This document shows positions 23,828 to 32,487 of a stretch of 64,000 bases of DNA, piece after piece. Position numbers and translations under genes: made by a program. A model generated the notes under the pieces. The model was given only the letters and a program-made list of their open reading frames with translations, was not told the origin of the DNA and did not search any database. Within the stretch, counting starts at the first letter, position 1, and each line of letters starts with the position of its first letter. Origin of the DNA: JACVRN01 sp036403815 (GTDB lineage Bacteria > Acidobacteriota > Blastocatellia > Pyrinomonadales > Pyrinomonadaceae); the NCBI GenBank assembly GCA_036403815.1, contig DASWQH010000042.1, positions 14,624-78,623 of the forward strand. The letters run 5' to 3'.

Positions 23828-26230
23828 ATGAGACCGATGCTGATTCAATTCATCAAACGAACCACACTTTTAATTGCTGTCTTTTCTTTACTGGCTCCTG
23901 CCGTCTCGCGCACTGCTACTAATACTGCGAGCGCAAAGGCGCAGCTTTCTGACGGCGCTTCAAATGAAGCGGCTCAGTATGCTATGGACTGGCGCGGCAC
24001 AGGCCCGTCGGGCGGAGACGTGCGTGCGCTCGTCTTTGATCCGCAGGATGCGCAGCGTCTTTATTTCGGCACGCTCGACGGCCAGATTTATACTTCGACC
24101 AACGGCGGCGGCTCCTGGCATCTGCTCTACAATTTCAATCGCCCGAAGCTCTTCCTTGACAACATCATCGTTGACCCGCGCGACTCCCGCGTCATCTACG
24201 TCGCCGCGCATCGTCACAAAGACCCCGGCGGATTTTTCAAGACAACGGACGGCGGCGTAACCTGGCGCGAATCGCAGGAGTTGAAGGCCGAGGCCATACA
24301 CTCTCTTGAGCAGTCGCCCTCGAACCCGAACATGCTCATCGTCGGAACTGAAAACAGGGTCTATAAATCTAATGATTCGGGCGAGACGTGGGCGCCGGTT
24401 TCTCCTTTCGGAACGACCGGGATTGCGTCGCTCGCCATTGACCCGCGCGATCCGAACACGATTTATGCGGGCACCTGGTACTTGCCGTATAAGTCGTCGG
24501 ATGGCGGGCAAAGCTGGAAGTCCGTCAAGTCCGGCATGATTGATGACTCGGATGTCTTCGCCCTGGATATTGACCCGCGCAATCCGAATCACATCATCGC
24601 ATCCGCTTGCAGCGGCATCTATGATTCGAAGAACTCAGGCGAAAGCTGGCGTAAGATTCAGGGCATCCCTTCGCAATCCAGGCGCACGCGCGCCATTCTT
24701 CAGCATCCTTCGATTGCCGGTCTGGTCTTTGCCGGAACGACCGAAGGCTTCTGGCGCTCATCGAACGGCGGAGCAGACGGCTCCTGGTCGCTGACGACGC
24801 GTCGTGACCTTGAAATCAACTCCATCGCCGTTCACCCTAGCAACCCGCAGACAATCTTCATCGCAACAAACAACTACGGCGTGATGGTTTCGCGCGATGC
24901 CGGAAAGAGTTTTACCCAGACCAACGAAGGCTACAGCAGCCGCTTCACCAACTTCATATTGCCTGACCGCGAGCGGCCAGAGCGCATCTATGCCTCGACC
25001 ATCAACACGGCCACGGGCGGCGGCTTTATCTTTATCAGCAATAACGGCGGAGCTTCCTGGGAGCCTGCCATACGCAACATCACCGTCACGCGCCTGACCG
25101 TCTATTCCATCTTGCAGGACATGCGCGACGCCAACATCATCTATCTGGGCACGAACTACGGAATCTATCGCTCTACGGATCGCGGCGGCTCATGGTCTCC
25201 GATTGGCGCTCCGAAGATAGGCCCGCAGAAGAAGCCCGGGACGGGTCGGCGCAGAGCCGGTAGTCGCGGAAGCGCACAAACGCGCGCAAACGCCGCTTCA
25301 TCTGCTGCCACGCGCTCCGATGATATGACGAAGCGCGCGCAGCAAGCTCTCATCGCCGCCGGTTATGATCCGGGCGCGCCGGACGGCGCGGCGGGTACGC
25401 AAACCGTCACTGCCATCAGAAAGTTTCAGGCCGATAAAAATATTCCTGTCTCCGGCAAGCTGGACGATGCGACGCTTTCCGCACTGGGCTTAGCTGGCGG
25501 CATACAGACGACCACGCCCGCCGGAAAGATGCCCACGCCCGTCCTAGCCTTAACCGATGCGGTGAACGCTCTCTCTCATACTTATGACGAGCAGAACGGG
25601 CGTCCGGGTATTCTGGCCGCGACCAATGCCGGACTCTATCGCACATACGATCCTGCGCAGGGCTGGGAGAAAATCTCTTACGGGCCGGGGATGGATCCGC
25701 GCACGACCACTATCTCCGTCAGCGCTCAGAATCCGAAGACCATCTATGTAGGCACTGCGAATTCCGGCGCGCTCGTCTCGCGCGATGGCGGAGAGACCTG
25801 GCAGCAGGTACGTGGTGTTCCCACGCAGGCTCCTATCAGTACTATCGAGCAAGACCCGAAGCGCTCGGCCTACGTTTATGTAGGAACAAAGCAAAGTCTT
25901 TATGTTTCGCACGACGGCGGCGAGCGCTGGATGCGTCGCGGAGGAAATCTCCCGTACGGCGATTATGCAAGCATCCTCATTAACCCGCTCAACCCGGATG
26001 AGATAATCGTGGGTAATGCATGGGAGAATGGCGGCGGCGTGTTTCGCTCCATTGATGCGGGCATCTCATGGAACAGAATTGACCCTAGTAAGCCGGGGCT
26101 TCCGAGCCAGCGCATCTGGGCATTGGCTTTCGACCCAAAAGACCAGAACAAGATTTACGTCGGCTCGCATTCCGCCGGAATCTATGTGGCAGAGCGCAGC
26201 AGCGGCTCGGCAGCAACATCCGTGAAGTAA
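23828..26230 (+). CDS. Secreted BNR/sortilin-type repeat protein with peptidoglycan-binding insert
   Basis: 800 residues with a signal peptide (about 1-28). Most of the protein is a beta-propeller of BNR/VPS10-like repeats, with many S.DGG.SW motifs (for example STNGGGSWHLL, KTTDGGVTWRES, RSTDRGGSWSP). A basic linker near 465-497 leads into a PG_binding_1 domain near 498-552 (AAGYDPGAPDGAAGTQTV...IRKFQADKN), after which the propeller repeats resume. The insert implies anchoring to peptidoglycan. Propellers of this type occur in xyloglucanases and in assembly factors; no catalytic acid could be identified, so the activity is open. Start: ATG at 23828. Confidence 0.8.
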   Translation: MRPMLIQFIKRTTLLIAVFSLLAPAVSRTATNTASAKAQLSDGASNEAAQYAMDWRGTGPSGGDVRALVFDPQDAQRLYFGTLDGQIYTSTNGGGSWHLLYNFNRPKLFLDNIIVDPRDSRVIYVAAHRHKDPGGFFKTTDGGVTWRESQELKAEAIHSLEQSPSNPNMLIVGTENRVYKSNDSGETWAPVSPFGTTGIASLAIDPRDPNTIYAGTWYLPYKSSDGGQSWKSVKSGMIDDSDVFALDIDPRNPNHIIASACSGIYDSKNSGESWRKIQGIPSQSRRTRAILQHPSIAGLVFAGTTEGFWRSSNGGADGSWSLTTRRDLEINSIAVHPSNPQTIFIATNNYGVMVSRDAGKSFTQTNEGYSSRFTNFILPDRERPERIYASTINTATGGGFIFISNNGGASWEPAIRNITVTRLTVYSILQDMRDANIIYLGTNYGIYRSTDRGGSWSPIGAPKIGPQKKPGTGRRRAGSRGSAQTRANAASSAATRSDDMTKRAQQALIAAGYDPGAPDGAAGTQTVTAIRKFQADKNIPVSGKLDDATLSALGLAGGIQTTTPAGKMPTPVLALTDAVNALSHTYDEQNGRPGILAATNAGLYRTYDPAQGWEKISYGPGMDPRTTTISVSAQNPKTIYVGTANSGALVSRDGGETWQQVRGVPTQAPISTIEQDPKRSAYVYVGTKQSLYVSHDGGERWMRRGGNLPYGDYASILINPLNPDEIIVGNAWENGGGVFRSIDAGISWNRIDPSKPGLPSQRIWALAFDPKDQNKIYVGSHSAGIYVAERSSGSAATSVK

Positions 26231-26235
26231 GGAAA

Positions 26236-26321
26236 GAGAAGAGGTCAGAGGTTAAAGGCCGGAGGTTAGTAAAAAGAGATTCAACTACTAACCTCCAGCC
26301 TCTAACCTCTGACCTCTTCTT
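26236..26321. repeat. Heptamer-repeat hairpin after the BNR gene
   Basis: Arms 26236-26270 and 26285-26321 of GAGGTCA, GAGGTTA, GAGGTTA-like units and complement. It starts 6 nt after the stop. Same unit family as 661-734. Confidence 0.8.
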
Positions 26322-26689
26322 CTGTCTTATCGCCTTGACACTTACGGTTTCCGGCGTGTACAGTGCGAACTTACCCGGTCAAGAGGCCGGCGATAGTCGG
26401 ACCAAGCGGGCGACTACGGGCAAACTGGAAATCGAACTGAACTTGCAACCTTTTCCTAACACTTACACGCTCGCACTCCCGCCTAAGACCAAAGTCATCC
26501 GGCTCATCGCTCTCAAGCAAATAAAGCTAGACGGCCTCTCACTTTTGATTGCTGCCGCTGAAGGTGTGAGAAGTTAGAGCTTCCAAAATCCTTTAGTTGA
26601 GCAGCACATTCGTGTGCCGGGCGAGCGCGGCGTGCCCCAAGCTTAAAAAGCGCGCTCGAATTTCCAGGAGGAGTCCGACAGGAGTTCGC
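26322..26689 (+). other. Gap before rpsA, with a weak small ORF
   Basis: A TTG-started frame at 26335-26577 would encode 80 residues without a recognised domain or ribosome-binding site. Its first six bases also form a TTGACA box, with TGTACA 16 nt downstream, so promoter use is equally possible. A frame in phase with rpsA is open from 26597 but lacks a ribosome-binding site. I treat this stretch as the rpsA leader with an unproven small ORF. Confidence 0.3.
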
Positions 26690-28597
26690 ATGTCCATCGA
26701 AGATACCAAGCCGCAAGACGGCGAGGCCAACAACCAACAATCTCAAACCGGCGAGACCGGCTCTACTTCTACGCCACAACCGACCGGGCAATCACAAGCC
26801 GCCGCCCAACCGGCTCAACAATCGCCCGTCCCGTCTTCAGCACCGCAAAGCGCATCTACAGCGAGCGCGACGAGCGATGATGACGAAGACGAGGGACGCG
26901 CGGGCGACATGGATTTCGGCGATATACTTCGGCAATTCGAGCAGGAGCAGAAGGCTTTCCAGGAAGGCGAAGTCGTGCGCGGCACGGTCGTAGGCATCAC
27001 CGAGCGCGGCGTCGTCATAGATTTCGGCTACAAGTCCGAAGGCATCGTCCCGCAGAATGAGTTCATGGAAGGCACCGAGCTGACGGTCAAGCCGGGCGAC
27101 GAAGTCGAAGTGCTCGTCAAGAGCATGGAGACGAGCGAGGGCTTTCCGGTGCTATCGCGCGCCGACGCCGTGCGCATGAAGGCTTGGGACGAGCTTGAAA
27201 AGGCTTACAGCCAGGGCACGCCCATCAAGGGGCGCGTCACGGAGCGCATCAAGGGCGGCCTGCGCGTTGACATTGACGGCATAGCGGCTTTCCTGCCGGG
27301 TTCGCAGGTTGACGTGCGCCCCGTGCGCAACCTTGACAGCCTGCGTAATCAGGAGATTGAAGCCAAGGTCATCAAGCTCAACCGCAAGCGCTCGAACGTG
27401 GTGCTTTCGCGCAAGGCTATCATCGAAGAGCGCAATGAAGGCGTCAAGCATAAGACCTTAAACCAGATTGAAGAGGACATCATCGTCGAAGGCCAGATTA
27501 AGAATCTGACGGACTACGGTGCCTTCGTTGATCTGGGCGGCATTGACGGACTTCTACATGTGACCGATATGTCATGGGGGCGACTCCAGAACCCCGCAGA
27601 GCTTTTCAAGGTCGGCGATACGGTTCAGGTCAAGGTCTTGAAGTTCGATAAAGACCGCGAGCGCGTCTCTCTAGGCTACAAGCAATTGCAGCCAGACCCC
27701 TGGCAGAGTGTCGAAGAGCGCTATCCGATTGGCAAGCGTATGCACGGCAAGGTCGCCAGCGTTACGGACTACGGCGCGTTCATAGAGCTTGAGGCGGGCG
27801 TCGAAGGACTCGTGCATGTCTCCGAGATGAGTTGGTCAAAACGCATTAAGCATCCCAGCAAACTCGTAGGCGCTGGCGACGATGTAGATGTAGAAGTCTT
27901 AAGCATTGACCCCAAGGCTAGACGCATCAGTCTAGGCATGAAGCAGGTACAAAGTAACCCCTGGGATACCTTGAAGGATCGCTACGAGGTCGGGTCTAAG
28001 GTGCGCGGGCGAGTCCGTAACCTGACGGACTTCGGCGCGTTCATAGAAGTAGAGGACGGCGTTGACGGACTGGTTCACGTCTCCGACATCTCGTGGGCTA
28101 AGCGCATCAAGCATCCGGGCGAAGTCCTGAAGAAGGGACAGGAGATCGAAGCTATCATCACGAGCATTGATACGGAGAATCGCAGGCTTTCGCTCTCCAT
28201 CAAAGACCTTGAGCCGAACGCCTGGGATCGCTTCGTCTCGGAACATAAGCCGGGCGACGTGGTGAAGGGCAAGATTGCGCGCTTCGCTAACTTCGGCGCG
28301 TTCGTAGAGCTTGGCGATAACCTGGAAGGCTTGTGCCACATCTCGGAATTGTCGGACGAGAGAGTGGAGCGTCCGGAGCAGGCTGTGGAGCTGGGGCAGG
28401 AGATGGAGTTCAAAATCCTGCGCATTGACGCCGAAGCGAAGAAGATAGGTCTTTCGGCACGCGCTGCGGCACACAACGAGCCAATCGTTGATGCTAAGAC
28501 TTACTCGACCGATGCGGGCGGCGGGATGGCGAGCCTCGGCGAGTTGGCTGGTCTTCTGAGTCCGAGAACAAGCGAGCCGGATAAAGAGAACGAATAA
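26690..28597 (+). CDS. rpsA: 30S ribosomal protein S1
   Basis: RNA-binding ribosomal protein that helps mRNA load onto the 30S subunit. 635 residues with six S1 domains from about residue 85 to 615; the last four show the strong repeats TDYGAFVDLGGIDGLLHVTDMSW, TDYGAFIELEAG, TDFGAFIEVEDG and ANFGAFVELGDN in part. The first 75 residues are a Gln/Ser/Thr/Pro-rich, then acidic, extension that S1 proteins normally lack. The start at 26690 is set by AGGAG five bases before the ATG. A stem followed by T residues lies downstream at 28635. Confidence 0.94.
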   Translation: MSIEDTKPQDGEANNQQSQTGETGSTSTPQPTGQSQAAAQPAQQSPVPSSAPQSASTASATSDDDEDEGRAGDMDFGDILRQFEQEQKAFQEGEVVRGTVVGITERGVVIDFGYKSEGIVPQNEFMEGTELTVKPGDEVEVLVKSMETSEGFPVLSRADAVRMKAWDELEKAYSQGTPIKGRVTERIKGGLRVDIDGIAAFLPGSQVDVRPVRNLDSLRNQEIEAKVIKLNRKRSNVVLSRKAIIEERNEGVKHKTLNQIEEDIIVEGQIKNLTDYGAFVDLGGIDGLLHVTDMSWGRLQNPAELFKVGDTVQVKVLKFDKDRERVSLGYKQLQPDPWQSVEERYPIGKRMHGKVASVTDYGAFIELEAGVEGLVHVSEMSWSKRIKHPSKLVGAGDDVDVEVLSIDPKARRISLGMKQVQSNPWDTLKDRYEVGSKVRGRVRNLTDFGAFIEVEDGVDGLVHVSDISWAKRIKHPGEVLKKGQEIEAIITSIDTENRRLSLSIKDLEPNAWDRFVSEHKPGDVVKGKIARFANFGAFVELGDNLEGLCHISELSDERVERPEQAVELGQEMEFKILRIDAEAKKIGLSARAAAHNEPIVDAKTYSTDAGGGMASLGELAGLLSPRTSEPDKENE

Positions 28598-28634
28598 CAG
28601 CGCGTTTGTCAGACAGGCAGCAGCGGCTTAGGCT

Positions 28635-28693
28635 AAAGAGCGGTACTGGGCAGAACTTAAAGCGAGAAGCTTGACTTGCCCGTGCCGCTCTTT
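28635..28693 (+). terminator. Possible terminator after rpsA
   Basis: Imperfect stem: AAAGAGCGG...GGGCA at 28635-28652 pairs with TGCCC...CCGCTCTTT at 28677-28693, ending in three T. The loop is 24 nt. It resembles a terminator with a short U tract. Confidence 0.45.
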
Positions 28694-28890
28694 CACTTTC
28701 CACCGTGATGGCATCTAAAATGTTGGCTACGTGGCGCTTGTAAGTCTTGCGGGAGTCACACGCTTTCTGCTACTCTCATAATTAATTTCCGAAAGAGTTT
28801 TACCCGCGTCCAGTATTTGAGATTATTTTTTTCGACCCACAGAGGTCTTTCGGGCGTAAAAGCCTTTTGTCCAAACAGTGAGGTACAGGC

Positions 28891-29262
28891 ATGACGAAAG
28901 CTGATCTGGTTGAAGACGTTGCCAAGGCCGCCGAACTGACTAAGAAGGATGCCGAGCGGCTCGTCGAAATCGTTTTCGAGAGCATCATCGAGACGCTGAA
29001 CAAGGGCGAGAAGATAGAGCTGCGCGGGTTTGGCAGTTTCCGCGTGCGCGAGCGCGGAGCGCGCCGTGGGCGTAATCCGAAAACGGGCGACCCCGTTAAC
29101 ATTCCCGCCAAGCGAGTACCCTACTTCAAGCCGGGCAAGGAACTCAAAGAGCTAATTAACGAAGAGACCGCGACGGGCGGGTCTTCCGCTGCTGCTCCGT
29201 CAACCGAGTCGCCCGACGCCACAGGCAACACGGACGACAATCGCACGCCTCCCATTCTTTAA
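28891..29262 (+). CDS. hup: HU-family DNA-binding protein
   Basis: Small histone-like protein that bends and compacts DNA. Residues 1-93 are a complete HU/IHF domain (TKADLVEDVAKAA, GEKIELRGFGSFRVRER, GRNPKTGDPVNIPAKRVPYFKPGKELK). The last 30 residues are a Ser/Ala/Thr/Asp-rich acidic tail absent from standard HU. Start: ATG at 28891. It follows rpsA, as often seen in bacteria, where HU/IHF genes lie next to S1. Whether it acts as HU or as an IHF-like subunit cannot be decided from sequence alone. Confidence 0.93.
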   Translation: MTKADLVEDVAKAAELTKKDAERLVEIVFESIIETLNKGEKIELRGFGSFRVRERGARRGRNPKTGDPVNIPAKRVPYFKPGKELKELINEETATGGSSAAAPSTESPDATGNTDDNRTPPIL

Positions 29263-29309
29263 TCTCAAGGGATTCTGCACAAAGCGCGCGTGAGAGGTGA
29301 GCCGAAGCT

Positions 29310-29804
29310 ATGGATGTGTTGTGGAGTCCCTGGCGTTACGATTACATCAAGTCAAGCCCGCCGAATCCTGAAGGTCAACCAGCGCTTTGCGTCTTCTGCG
29401 CTATATTGAGCGACGAAGGCAGCGATGAAGAGAAATTTATACTCCATCGCGCCGCGCACAATTTCGTAGTCCTCAATATCTATCCCTACATCAGCGGCCA
29501 TCTCTTAATCGTCCCCTTCGAGCACATCGGAGAGTTGGACGCTGTGCCGAAAGTGGTGACGGACGAGATGATGGATTTAACAAAACATTGCCAGACCGCT
29601 CTGCGCGATACCTACCATCCGCACGGCTTCAATCTGGGCATGAACATGGGACGCGCCGCCGGGGCAGGCGTCGCCCATCACATACACCTGCACATCATGC
29701 CGCGCTGGATGGGCGACTCGAACTTCATGTCAACGGTCGGCGAAACCCGCGTCATCCCCGAAGACCTCAAGACCACCTACAACAAACTGCGCGAGCATTT
29801 TTAA
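29310..29804 (+). CDS. HIT-family hydrolase
   Basis: 164-residue histidine-triad protein. The catalytic motif HHIHLHIMPRW is near residue 125, and the N-terminal WSPWRYDYI...CVFCAI region is typical of the diadenosine polyphosphate phosphorylase/hydrolase branch. It probably cleaves Ap4A or AMP-linked nucleotides in the cytoplasm. The cysteine pair CVFC is half of a structural zinc site seen in many of these proteins. It ends before a REP array and is convergent with the HD-domain gene. Confidence 0.9.
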   Translation: MDVLWSPWRYDYIKSSPPNPEGQPALCVFCAILSDEGSDEEKFILHRAAHNFVVLNIYPYISGHLLIVPFEHIGELDAVPKVVTDEMMDLTKHCQTALRDTYHPHGFNLGMNMGRAAGAGVAHHIHLHIMPRWMGDSNFMSTVGETRVIPEDLKTTYNKLREHF

Positions 29805-29851
29805 CGCGAGCAAGAAGTTAACGTGAGTTCCATATAAGAAGGAAACATGAT

Positions 29852-30058
29852 AGCCCCCGCTAGGGGGCGATAGAATTTAGCCCACGGCGCAAGCCGTGGG
29901 TATTGAGCAGCAATAAAAGTTAAAAGCCCCGGTAGGGGCGAAAGATTCTACAGCTTGAGATTTCTTTCGCCCCTACCGGGGCTGTGAAAGGTTTTCTATG
30001 CTTGTATTCCCACGGCTTGCGCCGTGGGCTAAATTCTATCGCCCCCTAGCGGGGGCTT
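29852..30058. repeat. REP/BIME-like array between convergent genes
   Basis: Symmetric set of palindromes: outer AGCCCCCGCTAGGGGGCGA and its complement, middle TAGCCCACGGCGCAAGCCGTGGG and its complement, inner AGCCCCGGTAGGGGCGAAAG and its complement. Same order as 14844-15046. It separates the HIT gene and the PgpH-like gene, which converge. Confidence 0.87.
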
Positions 30059-30073
30059 AAACATGTAGATGCT

Positions 30074-32482
30074 TTAACGCTTGACGGTCTTGCGTTCGAT
30101 GGCTTCGTCTTCGACTTCGCCGCCGCGATTGATGGGAATCTCTGCGGTTCGGTTGTAGCTGACGCCGCGCTCTTCGGCGTCTATTTCAGCCTGTGGAAGC
30201 GTTGGCAGCGGGCCTGTCATCTGCGGCGGGTTAAAGCCCGGATAATCTATGCGCGCGTGGTAGATGGCTACGAGCGAAGCGATGGTTGTTTCGCGAATTG
30301 CAGTAATCTCGCGCAGCGTCAGGTCACACTCGTCGAGTTGGCCGTCGCTGATAATGGCGTCCACAATCTTGTTGACGATGGAGCGTATGTTTTCAGGGTC
30401 TGGACGCGCAAGCGAGCGGGCAGCGGCCTCGCAGGAATCGGCCAGCATCATAATCGCAGCCTCTTTGAACTGCGGCTTCGGCCCCGGATAACGAAACTCC
30501 TGCTCGTCAATCTCTTCACCTTCGGCGGCGTGAGCCTGCGCTTTACGCAGGAAGAAATAGAGCGTTCTTGTGCCGTGATGCTGCGGGATGAAGTCGGCTA
30601 TGCGCTTGGGCAAGCCCAGTTCTTTCGCAAGCTTCTGCCCGTAGGTGACGTGGCTGACGATGATACGCGCGCTGTTGGTTGGACGAAGGCGGTCGTGCGG
30701 GTTATCTCCCTGCTGGTTTTCCACGAACATGTGCGGCGCGGCCAGTTTCCCTATGTCGTGATAGAGCGCGCCGATGCGCGCCAGAAGCGGGTTTGCTCCG
30801 ACGGCGCGACATGCCTCTTCGGCCAACTGTCCGACGGCGTGCGAGTGCTGGTTTGTGCCGGGAGCGCGCAAAGCGAGTTGGCCCAGCACGGGCAGGTCTG
30901 CGTTCGATAGCTCAAGCAGCTTAACGTCCGTCAGGATGCCGAAGCCGGATTCGTAAACCGGAAGCTCGCCCGCAGTAAATACCGCCGTCAGCAACCCTCC
31001 CAGAAGTCCGCAGCCGACAGCAAGCAGGATTGTGTTGAGCTTCAAGGGTTGCTGTGCGAAAGCCAGAAGCGCGACGGCCAGAAGCGCGCTTACTCCGCCG
31101 ACAATCAGTCCTCCGAGCGTGACGCTCTGTCGCTCGCGGTAGCGGCGTATGCCGTAGACTGCTGCCGCAGACGAGATCATCGCATAGAGCGTCATAGGCA
31201 CGCTCTCAGGCGAGATGAGTCCGGCAAAGAGCGCCGTGATGAGACCCGTAATGATTGCAAGCTGCGTGTCCAGCAGGAGCGCGACCAGTAGCGCGGCGCA
31301 GGCAAAGGGAATGGCGAAATTCCAGATCGTCGGGTCATCGAGTGGCGGGCGAATGTTCTTGCTGGCGATGCTGTCTGAGACAAGGAATCCGACGCGCATC
31401 AAAAGAGTCTCGACCACCACCGCAGAGCCTACGAGCGAGAAAGCTCTGCGCGGCGAGAGCGAAAGATTCTTAACTGTGCCGCGATGCTCCGTAAACTTCC
31501 AGGCAATCCAGTAAAGAGCTGCGACGATAAAGAAGAGTCCTATGATGTGGCTGGCGCGTCGAACGGTTCGACCGTAAGCGCGTATGGCCGCCAGTTGCGA
31601 AAGCGTATGCTCGTTGACGGTGTCGCCTTCGCGCAGCACGACCTGATTGCGCTTGAGGGAGATAATCGCGGGCGGAATTTTCTGCGCCGCCGCCTCTCTC
31701 ATGGTGCCGGTCGTGGTCGCGTCATAAGCCAGATTCGGTTTGACCAGAGGGACGGTGGCGGAAGCCAGAGCGGCTATCTGTTCCTGAGACCAGCCGGGAA
31801 GTCTTGAAAGACGAGAATGAAAATCCTGAAGCACAACCGAAAGCGAGCGCATGTTGTCCGGTGGAAGCTTGACGACCGATTGCATGTTCGGGCTTTGCGT
31901 GTTGATGAGCGTAACCTCGCCCTTGAGCTGTTCCGCATCGCGCTCGTCGTAAACGTATCCCTCGCCCGTGCTTCGTAAAAGTTGAGTGATGCGCGCAAGG
32001 TCTCTGGAGTCAAAGCGCCGCGCGATGATGATTCGAGCAACTTCGGGGCTGCCTTCACCGTTCCACTTAAAATCGGAGACTGCCGAAGGGTTGCGCGGGT
32101 CTACCTGCTTCTGTAAATCCTCCCACGCGGCGCGAAATCTCTCGGCGGCTTTTTCTCCCTCTGTCGGATCAAACCTGAAAACGGGAAGGACAGCCCCGCG
32201 AGCGGCGGCGCGCTGTCTTTCCGTCTCGGTCATATCCACGCCTTCTATGTCCGCGGGGGCAATGACTGTGCGTACTACAACATCGCCGGGCTTGTACGGC
32301 TCTATGTTGACGCGCGAGCGCGTGTTGATTAGCAGGAGCGTGGTCGTGATGACGAGCAGCGCAAAGCCTATGTTGTAGCGCGTGCGCGGCGAGAACCATT
32401 TGAATGGATTAACAATGTAACGCGATGCGAGGTCTCGCATCGCGTTCGAGCGCGTCTTGAATCTGGGACGGCGACTGGACAT
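30074..32482 (-). CDS. 7TM receptor with HD domain, PgpH-like c-di-AMP phosphodiesterase
   Basis: 802 residues. After one N-terminal transmembrane helix (about 37-55) comes an extracytoplasmic 7TMR-HDED domain (about 60-315), then seven helices (about 320-510), then a cytoplasmic HD domain with HSHAVGQLAEEA, LYHDIGKLAAP and the second-metal region PHDRL...IVSHV, all metal ligands present. PgpH proteins of this shape hydrolyse cyclic di-AMP to pApA. The C-terminal 50 residues are a polar extension. It follows hflX by five bases on the same strand, so the two form an operon. The start ATG at 32482 is taken as the longest frame; one further Met lies 14 residues in. Confidence 0.9.
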   Translation of the reverse strand: MSSRRPRFKTRSNAMRDLASRYIVNPFKWFSPRTRYNIGFALLVITTTLLLINTRSRVNIEPYKPGDVVVRTVIAPADIEGVDMTETERQRAAARGAVLPVFRFDPTEGEKAAERFRAAWEDLQKQVDPRNPSAVSDFKWNGEGSPEVARIIIARRFDSRDLARITQLLRSTGEGYVYDERDAEQLKGEVTLINTQSPNMQSVVKLPPDNMRSLSVVLQDFHSRLSRLPGWSQEQIAALASATVPLVKPNLAYDATTTGTMREAAAQKIPPAIISLKRNQVVLREGDTVNEHTLSQLAAIRAYGRTVRRASHIIGLFFIVAALYWIAWKFTEHRGTVKNLSLSPRRAFSLVGSAVVVETLLMRVGFLVSDSIASKNIRPPLDDPTIWNFAIPFACAALLVALLLDTQLAIITGLITALFAGLISPESVPMTLYAMISSAAAVYGIRRYRERQSVTLGGLIVGGVSALLAVALLAFAQQPLKLNTILLAVGCGLLGGLLTAVFTAGELPVYESGFGILTDVKLLELSNADLPVLGQLALRAPGTNQHSHAVGQLAEEACRAVGANPLLARIGALYHDIGKLAAPHMFVENQQGDNPHDRLRPTNSARIIVSHVTYGQKLAKELGLPKRIADFIPQHHGTRTLYFFLRKAQAHAAEGEEIDEQEFRYPGPKPQFKEAAIMMLADSCEAAARSLARPDPENIRSIVNKIVDAIISDGQLDECDLTLREITAIRETTIASLVAIYHARIDYPGFNPPQMTGPLPTLPQAEIDAEERGVSYNRTAEIPINRGGEVEDEAIERKTVKR

Positions 32483-32487
32483 CCGGG

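Noticed and set aside
26335..26577. 80-residue frame before rpsA
   Set aside because: TTG start inside a TTGACA box, no ribosome-binding site and no family; kept only as a weak possibility.
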